Shown here piece by piece: positions 23,401 through 35,934 of a DNA stretch of 64,000 bases. The notes beneath the pieces were generated by a model. That model was not told the origin of the DNA and ran no database searches. It worked only from the letters and a program-made list of their open reading frames with translations. This stretch comes from Atherix ibis (taxonomy: Eukaryota; Arthropoda; Insecta; Diptera; Athericidae), in assembly GCA_958298945.1 (NCBI GenBank), contig OY282606.1:95239696-95303695 (forward strand), given 5' to 3'. Position 1 is the first letter of the stretch. Each line of letters begins with the position of its first letter. The position numbers were made by a program, and so were the translations under genes.

Positions 23401-25170
23401 TCATTGAAAAAATTTTTAACTGAAAAAATTTTTACCGAGAAAATTATGTCAACGAAAATTTACAAAATTGGCGAAGGAATCAAGCCTTGACCAAACCTGC
23501 CCAGACGGTGGCCTTTAGCCGTTACCAAAAAAATTCTACTGAAAAAATTTTTACTGAAAAAATTTTTGCTGAAAAAATATTTACTGAAAAAATTTTTACT
23601 GAAAAAATGTTTACTGAAAAAATTTTTACTGAAAAAATTTTTACTGAAAAAATTTTTACTGAAACAATTTTTACTGAAAAAATTTTTACTGAAAAAATTT
23701 TTACTGAAAAAATTTTTACTGAAAAAAATTTTTACAGAGAAAATTTTGTCAAGGAAAATTTACAAAATTGCTGAGGGTTCATTGACCGAACCTGCCCAGA
23801 CGGTGGCCTTCAGGCGTTACCAAAAAAAAAATCTACTAATAAAAAAATTTTTCTGACAAAATTTTTACTAAAAAAAATTTTTACTGAAAAAATTTTTACT
23901 GAAAAAATTTTTACTGAAAAAATTTTTACTGAAAAAATTTTTACTGGAAAAAATTTTACTGAAAAAAGTTTTACTGAAAAAATTTTTACTAAAAAAATTT
24001 TTACTGAAAAAATTTGCACTGAAAAAATTCTCACTGAAAAAATTTTGTCAAGGAAAATTTACAAAATTGCTGAGGGAATCAAGCCTTGACCGAACCTGCC
24101 CAGACGGTGGCCTTCAGGCGTTACCAAAAAAAAATTCTACTAATAAAAAAATTTTTACTGACAAAAATATTTACTGAAAAATTTTTTACCGAAAAAATAT
24201 TTACTGAAAAATTTTTTACTGAAGAAATTTTTATTTTTTCAGTAAAAATTTTTTCAGTAAAAATTTTTTTATTAGTAGAATTTTTTTTTGGTAACGCCTG
24301 AAGGCCACCGTCTGGGCAGGTTCGGTCAAGGCTTGATTCCCGCAGCAATTTTGTAAATTTTCCTTGACAAAATTTTCTCTGTAAAAATTTTTTCAGTAAA
24401 AATTTTTTCAGTAAAAATTATTTCAGTAGATTTTTTTTTTGGTAACGTCTGAAGGCCACCGTCTGGGCAGGTTCGGTCAAGGCTTGATTCCCTCAGCAAT
24501 TTTCTAAATTTTCCTTGACAAAATTTTCTCAGTAAAAATTTTTTCAGTAAAAATTTTTTCAGTAAAACATTTTTTAGTAAAAATTTTTTCAGTAAAACTT
24601 TTTTTAATAAAAATTTTTTCAGTAAAAATTTTTTCAGTTAAAATTTTTTCAGTAAAAATTTTTTCAGTAAAAATTTTTTCAGTAGAATTTTTTTGGTAAC
24701 GGCTAAAGACCACCGTCTGGGCAGGTTCGGTCAAGGCTTGATTCCTTCGCCAATTTTGTAAATTTTCGTTGACGTAATTTTCTCAGTAAAAATTTTTTCA
24801 GTAAAAATTTTTTCAGTAAAAATTTTTTCAGTAAAAATTTTTTCAGTAAAAATTTTTTCAGTAAAAATTTTTTCAGTAAAAAATTTTCAGTAAAAATTTT
24901 TTCAGTGCAAATTTTTTCAGTAAAAATTTTTTCAGTAAAAATTTTTTCAGTAACGCCTGAAGGCCACCGTCTGGGCAGGTTCGGTCAAGCCTTGATTCCC
25001 TCAGCAATTTTTGTAAATTTTTTGTTTTGTCAACAAAAATTTACAAAATTGCTGAGGGAATCAAGCTTTAACGGAACCTGCCCAGGCGGTGGCCTTCAGG
25101 CGTTACCAAAAAAAAAATCTACTGAAATAATTTTTATTTATTTATGCAGTAAAAATTTTTTCAGTAAAAG
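20424..25170. repeat. Minisatellite array: 15-bp units plus GC-richer cores
   Basis: Nearly 4.7 kb built from a 15-bp unit (tttttactgaaaaaa) interrupted by about 21 copies of a conserved core of roughly 75-110 bp that contains ttgaccgaacctgcccagac and ggtggccttcaggcgttacc. About 16 cores run forward (20580-24130), four are reversed (about 24290-25000), and one is forward again (25068). Three copies carry a further AT-rich spacer of about 165 bp (20630, 21206, 21506), making a higher-order repeat. Long open frames of the KIFTE type arise only because 15 is a multiple of three; they run on both strands and are not credible genes. Confidence 0.93.
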
Positions 25171-26320
25171 ATATTTTGAAAATTGACTAAATTAACGGGT
25201 GGACTGTTATAAAATTTTTAATTGTCAACTATCACAATAACTTTAATGTCAATTTTGGTATTTACCATAAAATAAATAAATAAAACAACAAGCATACAAA
25301 AACCAATTTTTACTAGACAATATAAAATATATGTATATATTTGTAAATGTAGCTGTAGAGCGCGTAACCACCATTATGCAAAAAGAAAAATGGTGATGGA
25401 TGGGTACACGGTCCCAACAAGTGACAAACACCATGTTTACCAAAAAAAAATTTAAAAAAAACGTTGGCAATGAAAAAAATTTTGAACACGAATAATTTTT
25501 TGTAATCTTGAATAATTTTTTTTTCGTTATAATGAACTCGAAAAATGCCCCTTAAAATATGTTAAAATGGAAAATCTCTTAGCAGTAATTATGAATGATT
25601 GGAATTTTTTTTTGTTGAATTGCTATCAATTTAATTGAATTTATAAATCAAATGTTGTTAACTATTATCAATTGTGATTTTCTATTTGTAAAACACAAGT
25701 TTCACTTTATAAAAGAGAAATTCTCGAAATATCGACCAAAGTCAATGTTAAAAAGATAAAGAAAAGTATTTAAGTGCACATTTGATGGTATATGTATTTA
25801 TTGGGAGATCGTTGCAGAATTTATAACTGTCCGAATACAATCTCATATGTACATAATGATTAAGGAAATTAATTGGCTAATTATTATGCTTTTTTTTTTT
25901 TGTTAATTAATCGTTTTAAAATTGATATATGACGGTGACATGTGTGAGCGATTTTTATAAAAGCTTAATACGTATGTGTATTATTTTATTATTAAAAACT
26001 TCTATATGTAAACATACAGATAGATAGATATATCAAACAATAGCAAATAATTAAAGTTTAATAACAAAATTACTATTGGCAGTTCTAGAGTCTATTGAAT
26101 ATCAGTAGTTTATTTAACCTTTCGTATTATTGTAGAGATGCGCTTGAGGTTTTTTTTCTTCTCTGGGATATCCGGTTTTATTTATTCATTATCTTATCAT
26201 ATAATATGAATGTTTTATGATATATATTCTCCATAATCATTTTTATGAAAATCTTATCTATACAAAATTTGATCGTTCAACGCATATTGTTATTTAATAA
26301 TTGGTTCTATAAAATTGTAA
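25171..26320. other. AT-rich intergenic DNA right of the array
   Basis: No coding frame, repeat family or RNA gene recognised. Confidence 0.4.
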
Positions 26321-26322
26321 TA

Positions 26323-27195
26323 TACGAGGTCTGTTCAAAAAATATCGCGAATTTTGTGTTTTTTTTCAAATAATCCCCACCAGATATGATACATTTGTGC
26401 CAACGATTTTTCCAATCCTCGAAGCACATCAAAAAATCATTTTTTGTGATCTTGTTCAGCTCCTTCTTCGATGCCGTCTTTATCTCCTCAATCGTAGCAT
26501 AGCATCGTCCTTTCATGGGGCTCTTCAGTTTCGGGAACAAGAAAAAGTCACAGGGGCCAGATCTGGGGAATACGGTGGCTGCGGCATTATTAGTGTGTTG
26601 TTTTTGGCCAAAAATGGCAAAAGCCAATTTTTGTGCTTCCACAAAACCAAGCGTTTCTGGCGGATTGCTTCGCGCAAATTGCCGATTACTTGCAGGTAAT
26701 ATTCCTTATTGACCGTTCTACCCTGTGGCAAGAACTCATGATGCAGCACGCCCCTGCAACCAAAGAAAACTATAACCAAAACATACACATTCGACCGAAC
26801 TTGGCGCTTATTTTGATCTTGGCTCGTGCGGCAACTTCCATTGGAATGATTGAGCTTTGGTTTTCACGTCATAACCATAAACCCATGATTCGTCACCAGT
26901 TATGACCCGCTGGAGCAAATTTGGGTTATCGCGGACACAGTCCAACAGCTCCTTAACAATGTTAATGCGATGCTGTTTTTGGTCGAAAATGGGCAAAAAT
27001 CTAAGACGACCCAAAACACATGCAAGCAAATCAGCTGTCAAAAATTAAGTGAACATTTAAAGCAGCCGAACTTGTCGGCATAAGTGAGAAATATGAGTAC
27101 CAACATAACGCCACAAAAAAAATCGAAAATCGAATATACTCGTACGTAACTCGCGGAAATTCAAAATTCGCGATACTTTTTGAACAGACCTCGTA
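26323..27195 (-). mobile_element. Mariner family 1, copy B
   Basis: TIRs starting tacgaggtctgttcaaaaa and a TA duplication (26321-26322, 27196-27197). The minus strand carries a shortened, frameshifted DD34D transposase: a TGDESWVYGYDVKTKAQSFQ segment (first Asp region, about 26905-26850), a PPYSPDLAP segment (about 26590-26560), and C-terminal KNRWHKCIISGGDY (about 26410-26360). 873 bp, so internally deleted and non-functional. Confidence 0.88.
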
Positions 27196-27197
27196 TA

Positions 27198-27600
27198 TTG
27201 TATATTTGTTTTTTATTGTCAGGAAAATTATAAATAAATCTTATTATTAAGTTAACAAGTTTTAAAATATTTTTAACATTTTAAAAATTATTTGAATAGT
27301 GAACAGTTATAGTTAGAAATAATCTAGTTAAAGGGTTAGAGCTATGGAAATTTGTGTTTTGGAAAGTAACGTTAAATAAAACATACTTAAAATTTAGCTA
27401 TTAATAAAAAAATGTTTAATGCATGCAATATAATATTATACGAATGGTTCTAAAGTTTGAGAATTGTCTGTATAAATACGATTATGCTATAGGGCACAAG
27501 GGTGGGCAAATGAGGCTGTCCGTTGAGTTAAGAGCCGGCTCCCATTGAAATAATAAATTCGTTTTTTGATTATTATTTCAGAACTCTTTTCACGAATCTT
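27198..27600. other. Intergenic DNA
   Basis: Nothing recognised apart from a short GC-richer patch near 27495-27545. Confidence 0.35.
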
Positions 27601-27960
27601 GTTAAATTTAACTAAGCTCCTGGAATTTCTGGCGAGTTACTATAGACGTGTCCTGATGGAACACAACACCTCTCCTGTTGGCCAATTTTGGCAGTTTTTG
27701 GTTAGTCGCTAGCATCAAACGATCCACTTGTTGATAGTAGAGATCCAAATTAAGTGTTTGTCCACATGGCAGCAGGTCATAGTAGATGATTACTTTCCAG
27801 CCCAACCAAATGCACAGCAAAACCTTCCTGGCCGTTATTTCTGATTTGGGCACCGTTTACCTGGTATTGGGCGAATGTGAGCGGATTTTTTTTGGGTGGT
27901 AAGGTTCCTCCCATTGTGTAGCTCCTACATAGATCCAGCAATTTCGGTTCGAAATCCGTT
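27601..27960 (-). mobile_element. Mariner transposase fragment (third family)
   Basis: A minus-strand frame (27853-27608) encodes ITARKVLLCIWLGWKVIIYY, LLPCGQTLN and RRGVVFHQD, the central mariner block up to the second catalytic Asp. It differs from families 1 and 2 in this window. No terminal repeats located; fragment only. Confidence 0.75.
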
Positions 27961-28690
27961 TTTGAATTGATTTAAACTAACAAAATTTACCAAACTCTAG
28001 TTTCACTTAGAAAAGTGGTAACGTCCGCGCAGATTAAAGTCGCCAAATCTATTAAGGGGCTCTTGAGTAATGGCTATGGGAGCTTACGTACAAACAAGTT
28101 GTTTTTGCGGTGAATTTTGTAGGTGCGACTCCTAGATTTTTTTTAAATTATTTTTCACACTTTATAAAATAGATTTAAAATAAAAAAAACTTCAATGTCG
28201 TTTGTAAAAATTGGCTGCACTTGCGGATTTGTTGTCACTGAAGATTTTTTATAATTGTTAGTTTTGAAAATCGGCCTAAACACTATTTAGACGTTATATA
28301 ATTTCAGTCGCTTTGAATTAGTTTATTTCTCTTGCGACGAAAGAATTTTATCTTTTAACAATTTTGACTATTTTACGAAAAGTTTTCGCATTATTTTCAG
28401 CCCAGCCCTTCAGATAATTTTACGTTCTTTTTTTAAAATTTCTCTATTTTTTAGAGTAAATTTTTCAAAGGCTATACTATAAGTATAAGTTATTATAAAT
28501 ACTCCGTTGACGATTAAAATCCAACCAGAGAACTGATTATATAAAATTTTGATCATTTTACATTAATCACTATTTGCTAAAAATTCAATAAAGATTGAAA
28601 AATTCTCCCTTAAATAAAATTATCGCAAAATTTGTTTAGTTTAATGTCAATAAACAATTATAATTGTGCCGACAAAAATCACCATTTTGA
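27961..28690. other. AT-rich intergenic DNA
   Basis: No gene or element recognised between the two mariner pieces. Confidence 0.35.
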
Positions 28691-29348
28691 TGTTCAGTTA
28701 ATTTTTGACAGCTGCTTTGCTTGTACGTGTTTTGGCTCGTCTTCGATTTTTGCTCAATTTCGACCAAAAACATCATCGCATTAACATTGTTAAGGAGCTG
28801 TTGGACTCTATCCGCGACGACCTAAGTTCGGTCGGATGTGAAGGTTTTGGTTACAGTTTTCTTCGATTGCAGGGGCGTGGTGCATCATTAGTTCTTGCCA
28901 CAGGGTAGAACTGTCAATAAGGAATATCACCTGCAACTTATGCGCAAATTGCGCGAAGCAATCCGCCAGAAACGCCAGGATTTGTGGCAGAACAAAAATT
29001 GGCTTTTGTACCATGATAACGCTCCTTCTCACACATTGTGCACTAATAATGCCGCAGCCACCGTATTCCCCAGATCTGGCCCCTGTGACTTTTTCTTGTT
29101 CCCGAAACTGAAGAGCCCCATGAAAGCTATGCTACGATTGAGGAGATAAAGACGGCATCGAAGAAGGAGCTGAACAAGATCACAAAAAATGATTTTTTGA
29201 AGTGCTTCGAGGATTGGAAAAAACGTTGGCACAAATGTATCATATCTGGTGGGGATTACTTTGAAGGGGACAAAATAGATATTCATGACTAAATAAATAA
29301 TTTTTGAAAAAACACGAAATTCGCGATACTTTTTTAACAGACCTCTTA
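28691..29348 (+). mobile_element. Mariner family 1, copy C (5' truncated)
   Basis: Plus-strand copy beginning inside the 5' UTR (ttcagttaatttttgacagc) and ending with the 3' terminal repeat (acagacctc, 29348). The transposase N-terminus, LWQNKNWLLYHDNAPSHTL (second Asp) and C-terminal KCIISGGDYFEGDKI are recognisable, but deletions and frameshifts break the frame. Confidence 0.85.
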
Positions 29349-30228
29349 TACTCGTAATAAACATATTAAAATAAATGTTTTGTTAATAATTTCAATTATA
29401 ATCGATTAATATATACGGATATATTTGTACATCCAACTATTATTGTAAATAAGAGAATAACGTATAAAATTAAGTAAATTGAATAAAAACTGCACCTTTG
29501 TAATCTTATCGGTAAGATTTTAATATTGTAATAATAAATGGCAAATAAATGCTTTCAGACAGTTCAGATTAAGTTTTCACCTGTTTATGATGTTGTCAAT
29601 ATTAGCTATAAATCTAGAAATGTTTTTTTTTCATACACAAGTACTATATTGTAGTTAAGCCTCATATACAGTGTTTATCGATTAGATAATTGAGGAAATA
29701 CATATTATTACAAATGATCCCCCTCCCCAAAAAAAAATCGATATGTAGATAAACTTATTCATTCACACTTTGGAAAATACCCACTATAATTCTAATAATA
29801 ATAATAATATACAACTACAATAATCAATAATCAAATTAATTACAATAATATCCGAAAAGTAATCATTTTCAAATTTAAGCCCAATTACAATTAATCTGTG
29901 CCAAATAGAAAGAAAGCTTCGCAATGGAATGTTATTATGTTTGCAAACAGTAATTGTAAAATTTTTGTATAATGATTTTTCGGAAAATCTATACATTTAA
30001 TATATTTAAACTTTTAGATTCTCCTATATGCATATGTGTGTTTGTAGTTTTAATGCTTAAAGAAAAGAAAAAAACCCCATATCTACATTAAGTGTTCGGG
30101 AACACTATCTTATCTGTAACCGAGCGTGATAAAACAATAATCGAAGCACAAAACTCCTTGGCGCTGGGCTACGATATCTTTTCGAAAAAGAATGTTCCAA
30201 AATGATATGAGCCATTATAATTGATTGA
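29349..30228. other. Region upstream of inferred G-alpha promoter
   Basis: AT-rich; carries a GC-richer segment (30100-30180) just upstream of a TATA box. No gene seen. Confidence 0.4.
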
Positions 30229-30479
30229 TATATAAAATAGTCGACAAATTTTGGACTTTAGTTAATCATGTGGTTTGAAGTTGAAAAGTGAAAAGTTTTC
30301 AAGTGAAAACGATCGTTAAAACTACTATATACGAGCGCATTAAAAGCTAGCATACGCACATACAACTTTTGAATAAATTTTTACCATTTTTCGTTTGTGG
30401 CATTGTAAAAAAAAAAATCTGTCGTTTTTGTTTGTTTTTTAGTGCAAAAATTAATTCATTTTAGTATAATAAATTTAAG
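30229..30479 (+). promoter_or_regulatory. Probable TATA promoter and non-coding exon 1 of the G-alpha gene
   Basis: A strong TATATAAAA at 30229-30237 is followed about 25-30 bp later by an initiator-like ttagtt, and then by a block ending aag|gtaaga (donor at 30480) with no long reading frame. The coding exon at 40899 begins immediately after an acceptor (gtatag) with its ATG as the first three bases, so an upstream untranslated exon must exist; this is the best plus-strand candidate seen. Linking the two over about 10.4 kb is inference. Confidence 0.4.
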
Positions 30480-31872
30480 GTAAGAATTTATGAAATAATT
30501 TTTTGTTTTCAAATTGTAAATTAACGCAAAATTAAAAAAATAAAAATCAAATGTTTTGGAAATTCAGAAAACAGTTAAAAAAATAACTATATAAACTATG
30601 AAATATTTTTTTTTTATATTAACCATATATCATTGAGCCTGCCCTCCTCCAACTTAAAATTATTGTTTTTAATAGAACAATGTTCGTTATGAAGAAGAAA
30701 GGAGACTTCGAGAACTCATCAGAATTTTTTCTCAGAAATACGCCGTTTCAATGTGTATGTGTGTCATCTGGGAAACCCCAAGTTGTGACTTTCGAACAGT
30801 TCACGAAATTCGACGATTCAGAAAATTCAACACAATTGCGATGAATAAAGAAACGTCATCTGATCAGTTTCTTATTTTCATATTATGCTTAATTGACTTT
30901 TTTCGAGTTTGTTATATTTTATATGTAATATATTTTAATTAATTATTTAATTTCAATTTCCAAAAATGCTGCTTCATGCATGAAACGACATTTCAAATAT
31001 GAAAATAGGTTGACCACGACGCGAATCTAGAAATTCATTTTGGTCGCTGTTCGCAATTGTGTAAGCTCCCATAAGATTGTGAAGGTTTGAAAACTGTTGA
31101 CGCCGCTTTTTCAGTCGATCGTGGAAATTGCGTGCAGCACCCAGAAGCTCACCACGGCGTGCTACTATTTAGCTGTTCACTTGATTGGTGGTGGTGTTGG
31201 GTGATGTGCATAAAATTAGCAGCTATGGCATAAATGAACACTACTTTCGTTCAGTTGGCAAAACTACTATCCTTCAAGCTTTTGACATCTGAGCGTTTGG
31301 TTTATTTTTGGCGATTCCTACAAATTCTACATGACTTAATTTTTTTCTTTTTTAACTAACTTCAAAAATTTTTACTTAAGCAATTTCTTGCAATGAAATT
31401 CTCGACTCATGGCGACAGTTATCGAAAAATAGACGCCTAACATTTATTCACACCACCCAGTGTGTACCCTAAGAGCGTGCGCATTTTTTATATGAACAAT
31501 TTTGTGTGCGTGCGCATTTTTGACATACGTGCGTTTTTTTCACGTACGTGCAGTTTTTTTATGTACATGATATTTTATTTTTCGAAAATTTGTTAAATTT
31601 TTTGACATTCTAAGATAAGTTTCTTGATTTTTATTATTGGATAATGTTACTTATAGAAAAATGAATAATATTACAAAAAAGTCGCAATTCAAAACGCATA
31701 TTTAATTATGATAATTTTTTAATATTATAGATATATAAAATTCATTTAATAATATTCAGACGAATGATTCAGTATAATAGGAAAATTTCAGAAATCAACC
31801 CGAGTTTGGGGGAAAATGATTCGAGAAATTTTTTTTTTCTCGATTGATTTGAGGATATTATTCAGAAATATG
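30480..31872. other. Inferred G-alpha intron 1, first part
   Basis: Moderately complex sequence at 30640-30860 and 31000-31460 without coherent frames, then an AT-rich stretch. The sequence at 31470-31570 has short repeats of cgtgcg/acgtgc with oligo-T. No gene recognised. Confidence 0.35.
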
Positions 31873-31874
31873 TA

Positions 31875-33056
31875 TTAGGTTGTCAAGAAACTAATTTCGT
31901 TTGTTTCCCAACAGAGGACTTAATTGTATTTTTTCCCAACCAACTTCACACTTATATTATCATATGCATTTTGACAGCTGACAAAGCAAGACTTGCTTGT
32001 GAAAAATTCGATTGATTTTGCAAAGTAGTTTTTGGTGTATACCCTTTAAAATATGGAAAGTGAAAAACAGCATTTTCGGCATATTTTACTTTTTTACTAT
32101 AGAAAAAATAAAAATGTTGTTCAAGCAAGAGAAAAATTATCCGATGATGGAAGATGTGTTAAGTGGCAAAACTGATTTGCAAAATTTCGATCTGCCAATT
32201 TTGATCTCAAAGATGCACCACATTCTAGAAGGGCAGTTGAAGCTGATGAAGACACAATAAAGGCATTAATTGATGTAAACCGGAGAATAACACCTCGTGA
32301 GATTGCTGAGAGATTAAATTTATCGTATACAATCGTTCATAATTATTTGAAACAACTAGGTTTAATCTCAAAGCTCGACATATGGGTTCCTCATCTTCTT
32401 ATGGCAAAAAATTTGTGCCGTCGCATTGACGTTTGTGATTTTCTTCCCAAACGCCAAGAAAATGATCCATTTTTGAACCGCATCATCACTTGGGACGAGA
32501 AATGGGTTATCTACAACAATGTTAAGTGCAAAAGATCGTGGAGTAGAAAAGATGAACCGGCTCCAAGCACTTCGAAAGCGTCAAAAAAAGGTTATGCTAT
32601 ATATTTGGTGGGATTTCAAAGGAATCGTTTATTTTAAGCTTCTACCGAGCAATACAACGATCAATTCTGAAGTTTACTGTCATTAGTTGGACAAATTGAA
32701 TGACTCACTTAAAGAAAAAAGGCCAGAATTGGTCAATAGGACAGGTATAGTGCTCCAACAGGATAAAGCGAAACTATACACAAGTTCGACCACTCGGCAA
32801 AAGCTTTTAGAGCTTGGATGGGATAAACTGCCACACCTACCATACTCTCCAGACCTAGCACGTTCCGATTATCATTTATTCCGGTCTCTACAAATTTTTT
32901 TAGACGGTTAAACGTTTAATTCAAATGAGGAGGGCAAAAATCACTTGGCAAATTTTATGAGCGTGGAATTATGCTATTGACAGAAAGAAAGCAAAAGGAA
33001 TAAAGAAAAAATAATAATTCACTATAAGAAACTCGTCTTTCATTTTGATAACCCAA
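31875..33056 (+). mobile_element. Mariner family 2, near full length but decayed
   Basis: TIRs ttaggttgtcaagaaac (31875) and tgataacccaa (33056) with TA duplications at 31873-31874 and 33057-33058. The transposase starts at ATG 32053 ([20 protein letters not shown]); it then passes through several frameshifts: NRRITPREIAERLNLSYT (HTH), [20 protein letters not shown] (first Asp), VLQQDKAKLYT (second Asp) and PHLPYSPDLARSDYHLF (third Asp, 34 residues after the second, i.e. DD34D). The first Asp motif keeps its Asp (DEKW). Inactive, but the most complete member of its family here. Confidence 0.88.
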
Positions 33057-33058
33057 TA

Positions 33059-35130
33059 TATAAAATAATAAGCTAAAGTCCAACAAAAAAACTAAAATGT
33101 AAGAATAATTAATATTAAAGCAGTTGTATATTTTATGCAAATAGTTTTGGGACGGTTTCGTATAGTATTGATGTAGTAGGCCTTCATTTACAACTTTAAT
33201 ATTAATATATTACCATATGATACATGGATCGATCAATAATTAAAATAGTAAAATTTACTTTCTAAAAAGGCATATTTCTACTATCAAAATGTTGAATAAA
33301 TACAAAATTTTGAATGAAATTACAAATGACCATGATAAAATACCATAAAACTTTTAATATAATTATTTCATAATATAATAAAGAAAAAAAGTACTTTTTT
33401 AACCGTATCATATATATTAGAATGTGCATAATCTTTGTTTAATCTATATTTCCACACGCTACTTCAATAAATACTTTAAATTCTTTTTGATAGAACCTAT
33501 GATGTAACTATATTGTATGTGCATTATAAATTGATTATTGGCAAGAATAAAATTTATCATATATAATCGTTATAATAATAACAATATTGATTATAATTTT
33601 TTTTTAGTTTTAACAAAGAATCGTAATTACTTTTATTTGGTATTATTTTTTTTGTCATATGAAAATTTTATCTTCATTTTTATGTTATTTCTAATACAGA
33701 ATTTAATTCGTTTGTGACTGTGGTTCGTATCACAAAATGGGAAATCAATTAATTCTATATTATAATAATAATTTAATAATATAAAAAGAACCAGAGCCTA
33801 AACTAAATTAAGCAAATCCAAGTAAATGTAGTAGGAGTAACGAGGATCATTTTTATGCTTCTTTGGTGTTTCAAGTGGTTTCCGAAGACCTGTTGTTAAA
33901 TTGCTTCTTCCATCCAAAATACAATTTCATATTTCTTTTAAGGACCTATTTATTTGGCAGAACATGATGTCGACCAGTCATAAAGACCATTATTTTGTAA
34001 TAGAATTGATATTTTTCTTTTAAAATCGGTTATGTAAAAAATTTTGCATCTTGAAAAGTTCGTATGCAGAGCAGCCCACCGTGTTTTGTTATGGTTTTTT
34101 TTTACAAAATGAAAATGTATACATAATAGCTTCTAGCTTTTGTCTCAGAAAGGTATTTAATAAAATTAACATAAACGAAAATTCACTCGTTCAAAAATTA
34201 ACTGTCAACATGATTTGGAATTTTTATTATCAAAAAAGGACATACCAATTATTTGAGAGTAACCCCATTTTGAATAAAATAATTAAAAAAACACAAGCAA
34301 ATAGATTATTAATGAATATTTAATACAAATCTATTATTATACAATCAATACATAAATAATCAATCGAATATAAGCGTAATAAATATTTCTTATAACAATA
34401 TTTTTCCATATTTTGAACGCTGATTAAAAAGCTGAATCGGTTTTTGTTTTCGAATGAAATAATAATAATAATAATAATAAAAGCAAATAGGTGAAATGGA
34501 ACAAAAAAAAACGAATAAAAATAAATATTTTAATAGATAAGTGAAGAAAAATAATAAGTCCGGGAAATAAAAATTCAGTTTAGCTTAATTTTTGACATAC
34601 GATCAATTGTTTAAAATCAGCTAAAAATTATTTATCAACAATTATTTTTTTTGGTCACACAAATATAAATATAATAAAAATAATTTTTTATCAAAATATA
34701 AGCAAATAATATATAAAAAACATTTTATTATTTGATTTATTAAATCGAACCAACAATTGATTTTGATAATATTTTACTATAGCAAATATAATAAAATTGA
34801 AAGTATTTTCTTTCACACATCACGAATTCGAGTTTATTTAAACACAATGAATTTTTAGTTTTAATTTCAAATTAAGATTATATTCTTTGCTTTGAGAAAA
34901 ATACAAAAATAATAAATAATTATTATTAAAACTATACAATATTAAAAATCGCATATAAAACTCAGCTTATTGTTATATTGTACAATCTTATTTTTGCATT
35001 GATAATGGATTTTCTTTTTACTCAAATTAAAATATATTTAATTTCTATAATTGATATAATTTCAAGGTAATATAATATATTTAAAAGTATAAACAAAACA
35101 AAGCCTTGGTAGATGGATTTATACACTCAG
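33059..35130. other. AT-rich intronic DNA
   Basis: Very AT-rich, with (ATA)n-like runs near 34458-34480. Open frames such as the 90-codon one at 34051 look random. No gene recognised. Confidence 0.4.
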
Positions 35131-35132
35131 TA

Positions 35133-35892
35133 TACGAGGTCTATTAAAAAAATATCGCAAATTTTGCGTTGTTTTTTTTTTAAATTATTTATTTATTCAT
35201 GAATATCTATTTTGTCCCCTTCAAAGTAATCCCCACCAGATCTTATACATTTGTGCCAACGTTTTTTCCAATCCTCGAAGCACTTCAAAAAAGCATTTTT
35301 GTGATCTTGTTCAGCTGCTCCTTCGATGCAGTCTTTATCTCCCCAATCGTAGCGTAGCGTCGTCCTTTCATGGGGCTCTTCAGTTTCGGGAACAAGAAAA
35401 AGTCACAGGGGCCAGATCTGGGGAATACGGTGGCTGCGGCATTATTAGTGTGTTGTTTTTGGCCAAAAATGGCTAAAGCCAATTTTTGTTCTTCCACAAA
35501 TCCGGGCGTTTCTAGCAAAACTTGCAGGTAATATTCCTTATTGACCGTTTTACCCTGTGGCAAGAACTCATGATGCAATGGAAGAAAACTGTAATCAAAA
35601 CCTTCACATTCGACCGAACTTAGGTCGTCGCAGACAGAGCCGTTAACAAAGGAGCTGTTAACAATGTTAATGCGATGATGTTTTTGGTCGAAATTGAGCA
35701 AAAATCGAAGACGAGCCAAAACACGTACAAGCAAAGCAGCTGTCAAAAATTAACTGAACATTCAAAATGGCCGAACTTATCGGCATAAGTAAGAGACATG
35801 AGTACCAACATAACGCCACAAAAAATCGAAAATCGAATATACGTAACCCGCGGAAATTCAAAATTCGCGATACTTTTTGAACAGACCTGGTA
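35133..35892 (-). mobile_element. Mariner family 1, copy D
   Basis: TIRs tacgaggtctatt... and ...acagacctggta, left flank TA at 35131-35132. A minus-strand frame of 153 codons (35746-35285) fuses the 5' UTR-derived start, a truncated middle (LPQGKTVNKEYYLQ) and the C-terminal KGRRYATIGEIKTASKEQLN region. A large part of the catalytic domain is deleted. Confidence 0.88.
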
Positions 35893-35934
35893 CTTGCTTT
35901 ATTTTTATTAATTTTATTAGAGAAAATAAATAAA

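Noticed and set aside
20424..25170. CRISPR-like look of repeated cores with spacers
   Set aside because: The spacers are themselves tandem 15-bp repeats, unit sizes are irregular, orientation changes, and the DNA is eukaryotic.
34051..34323. 90-codon open frame
   Set aside because: Same AT-driven composition; no domain or context supports a gene.
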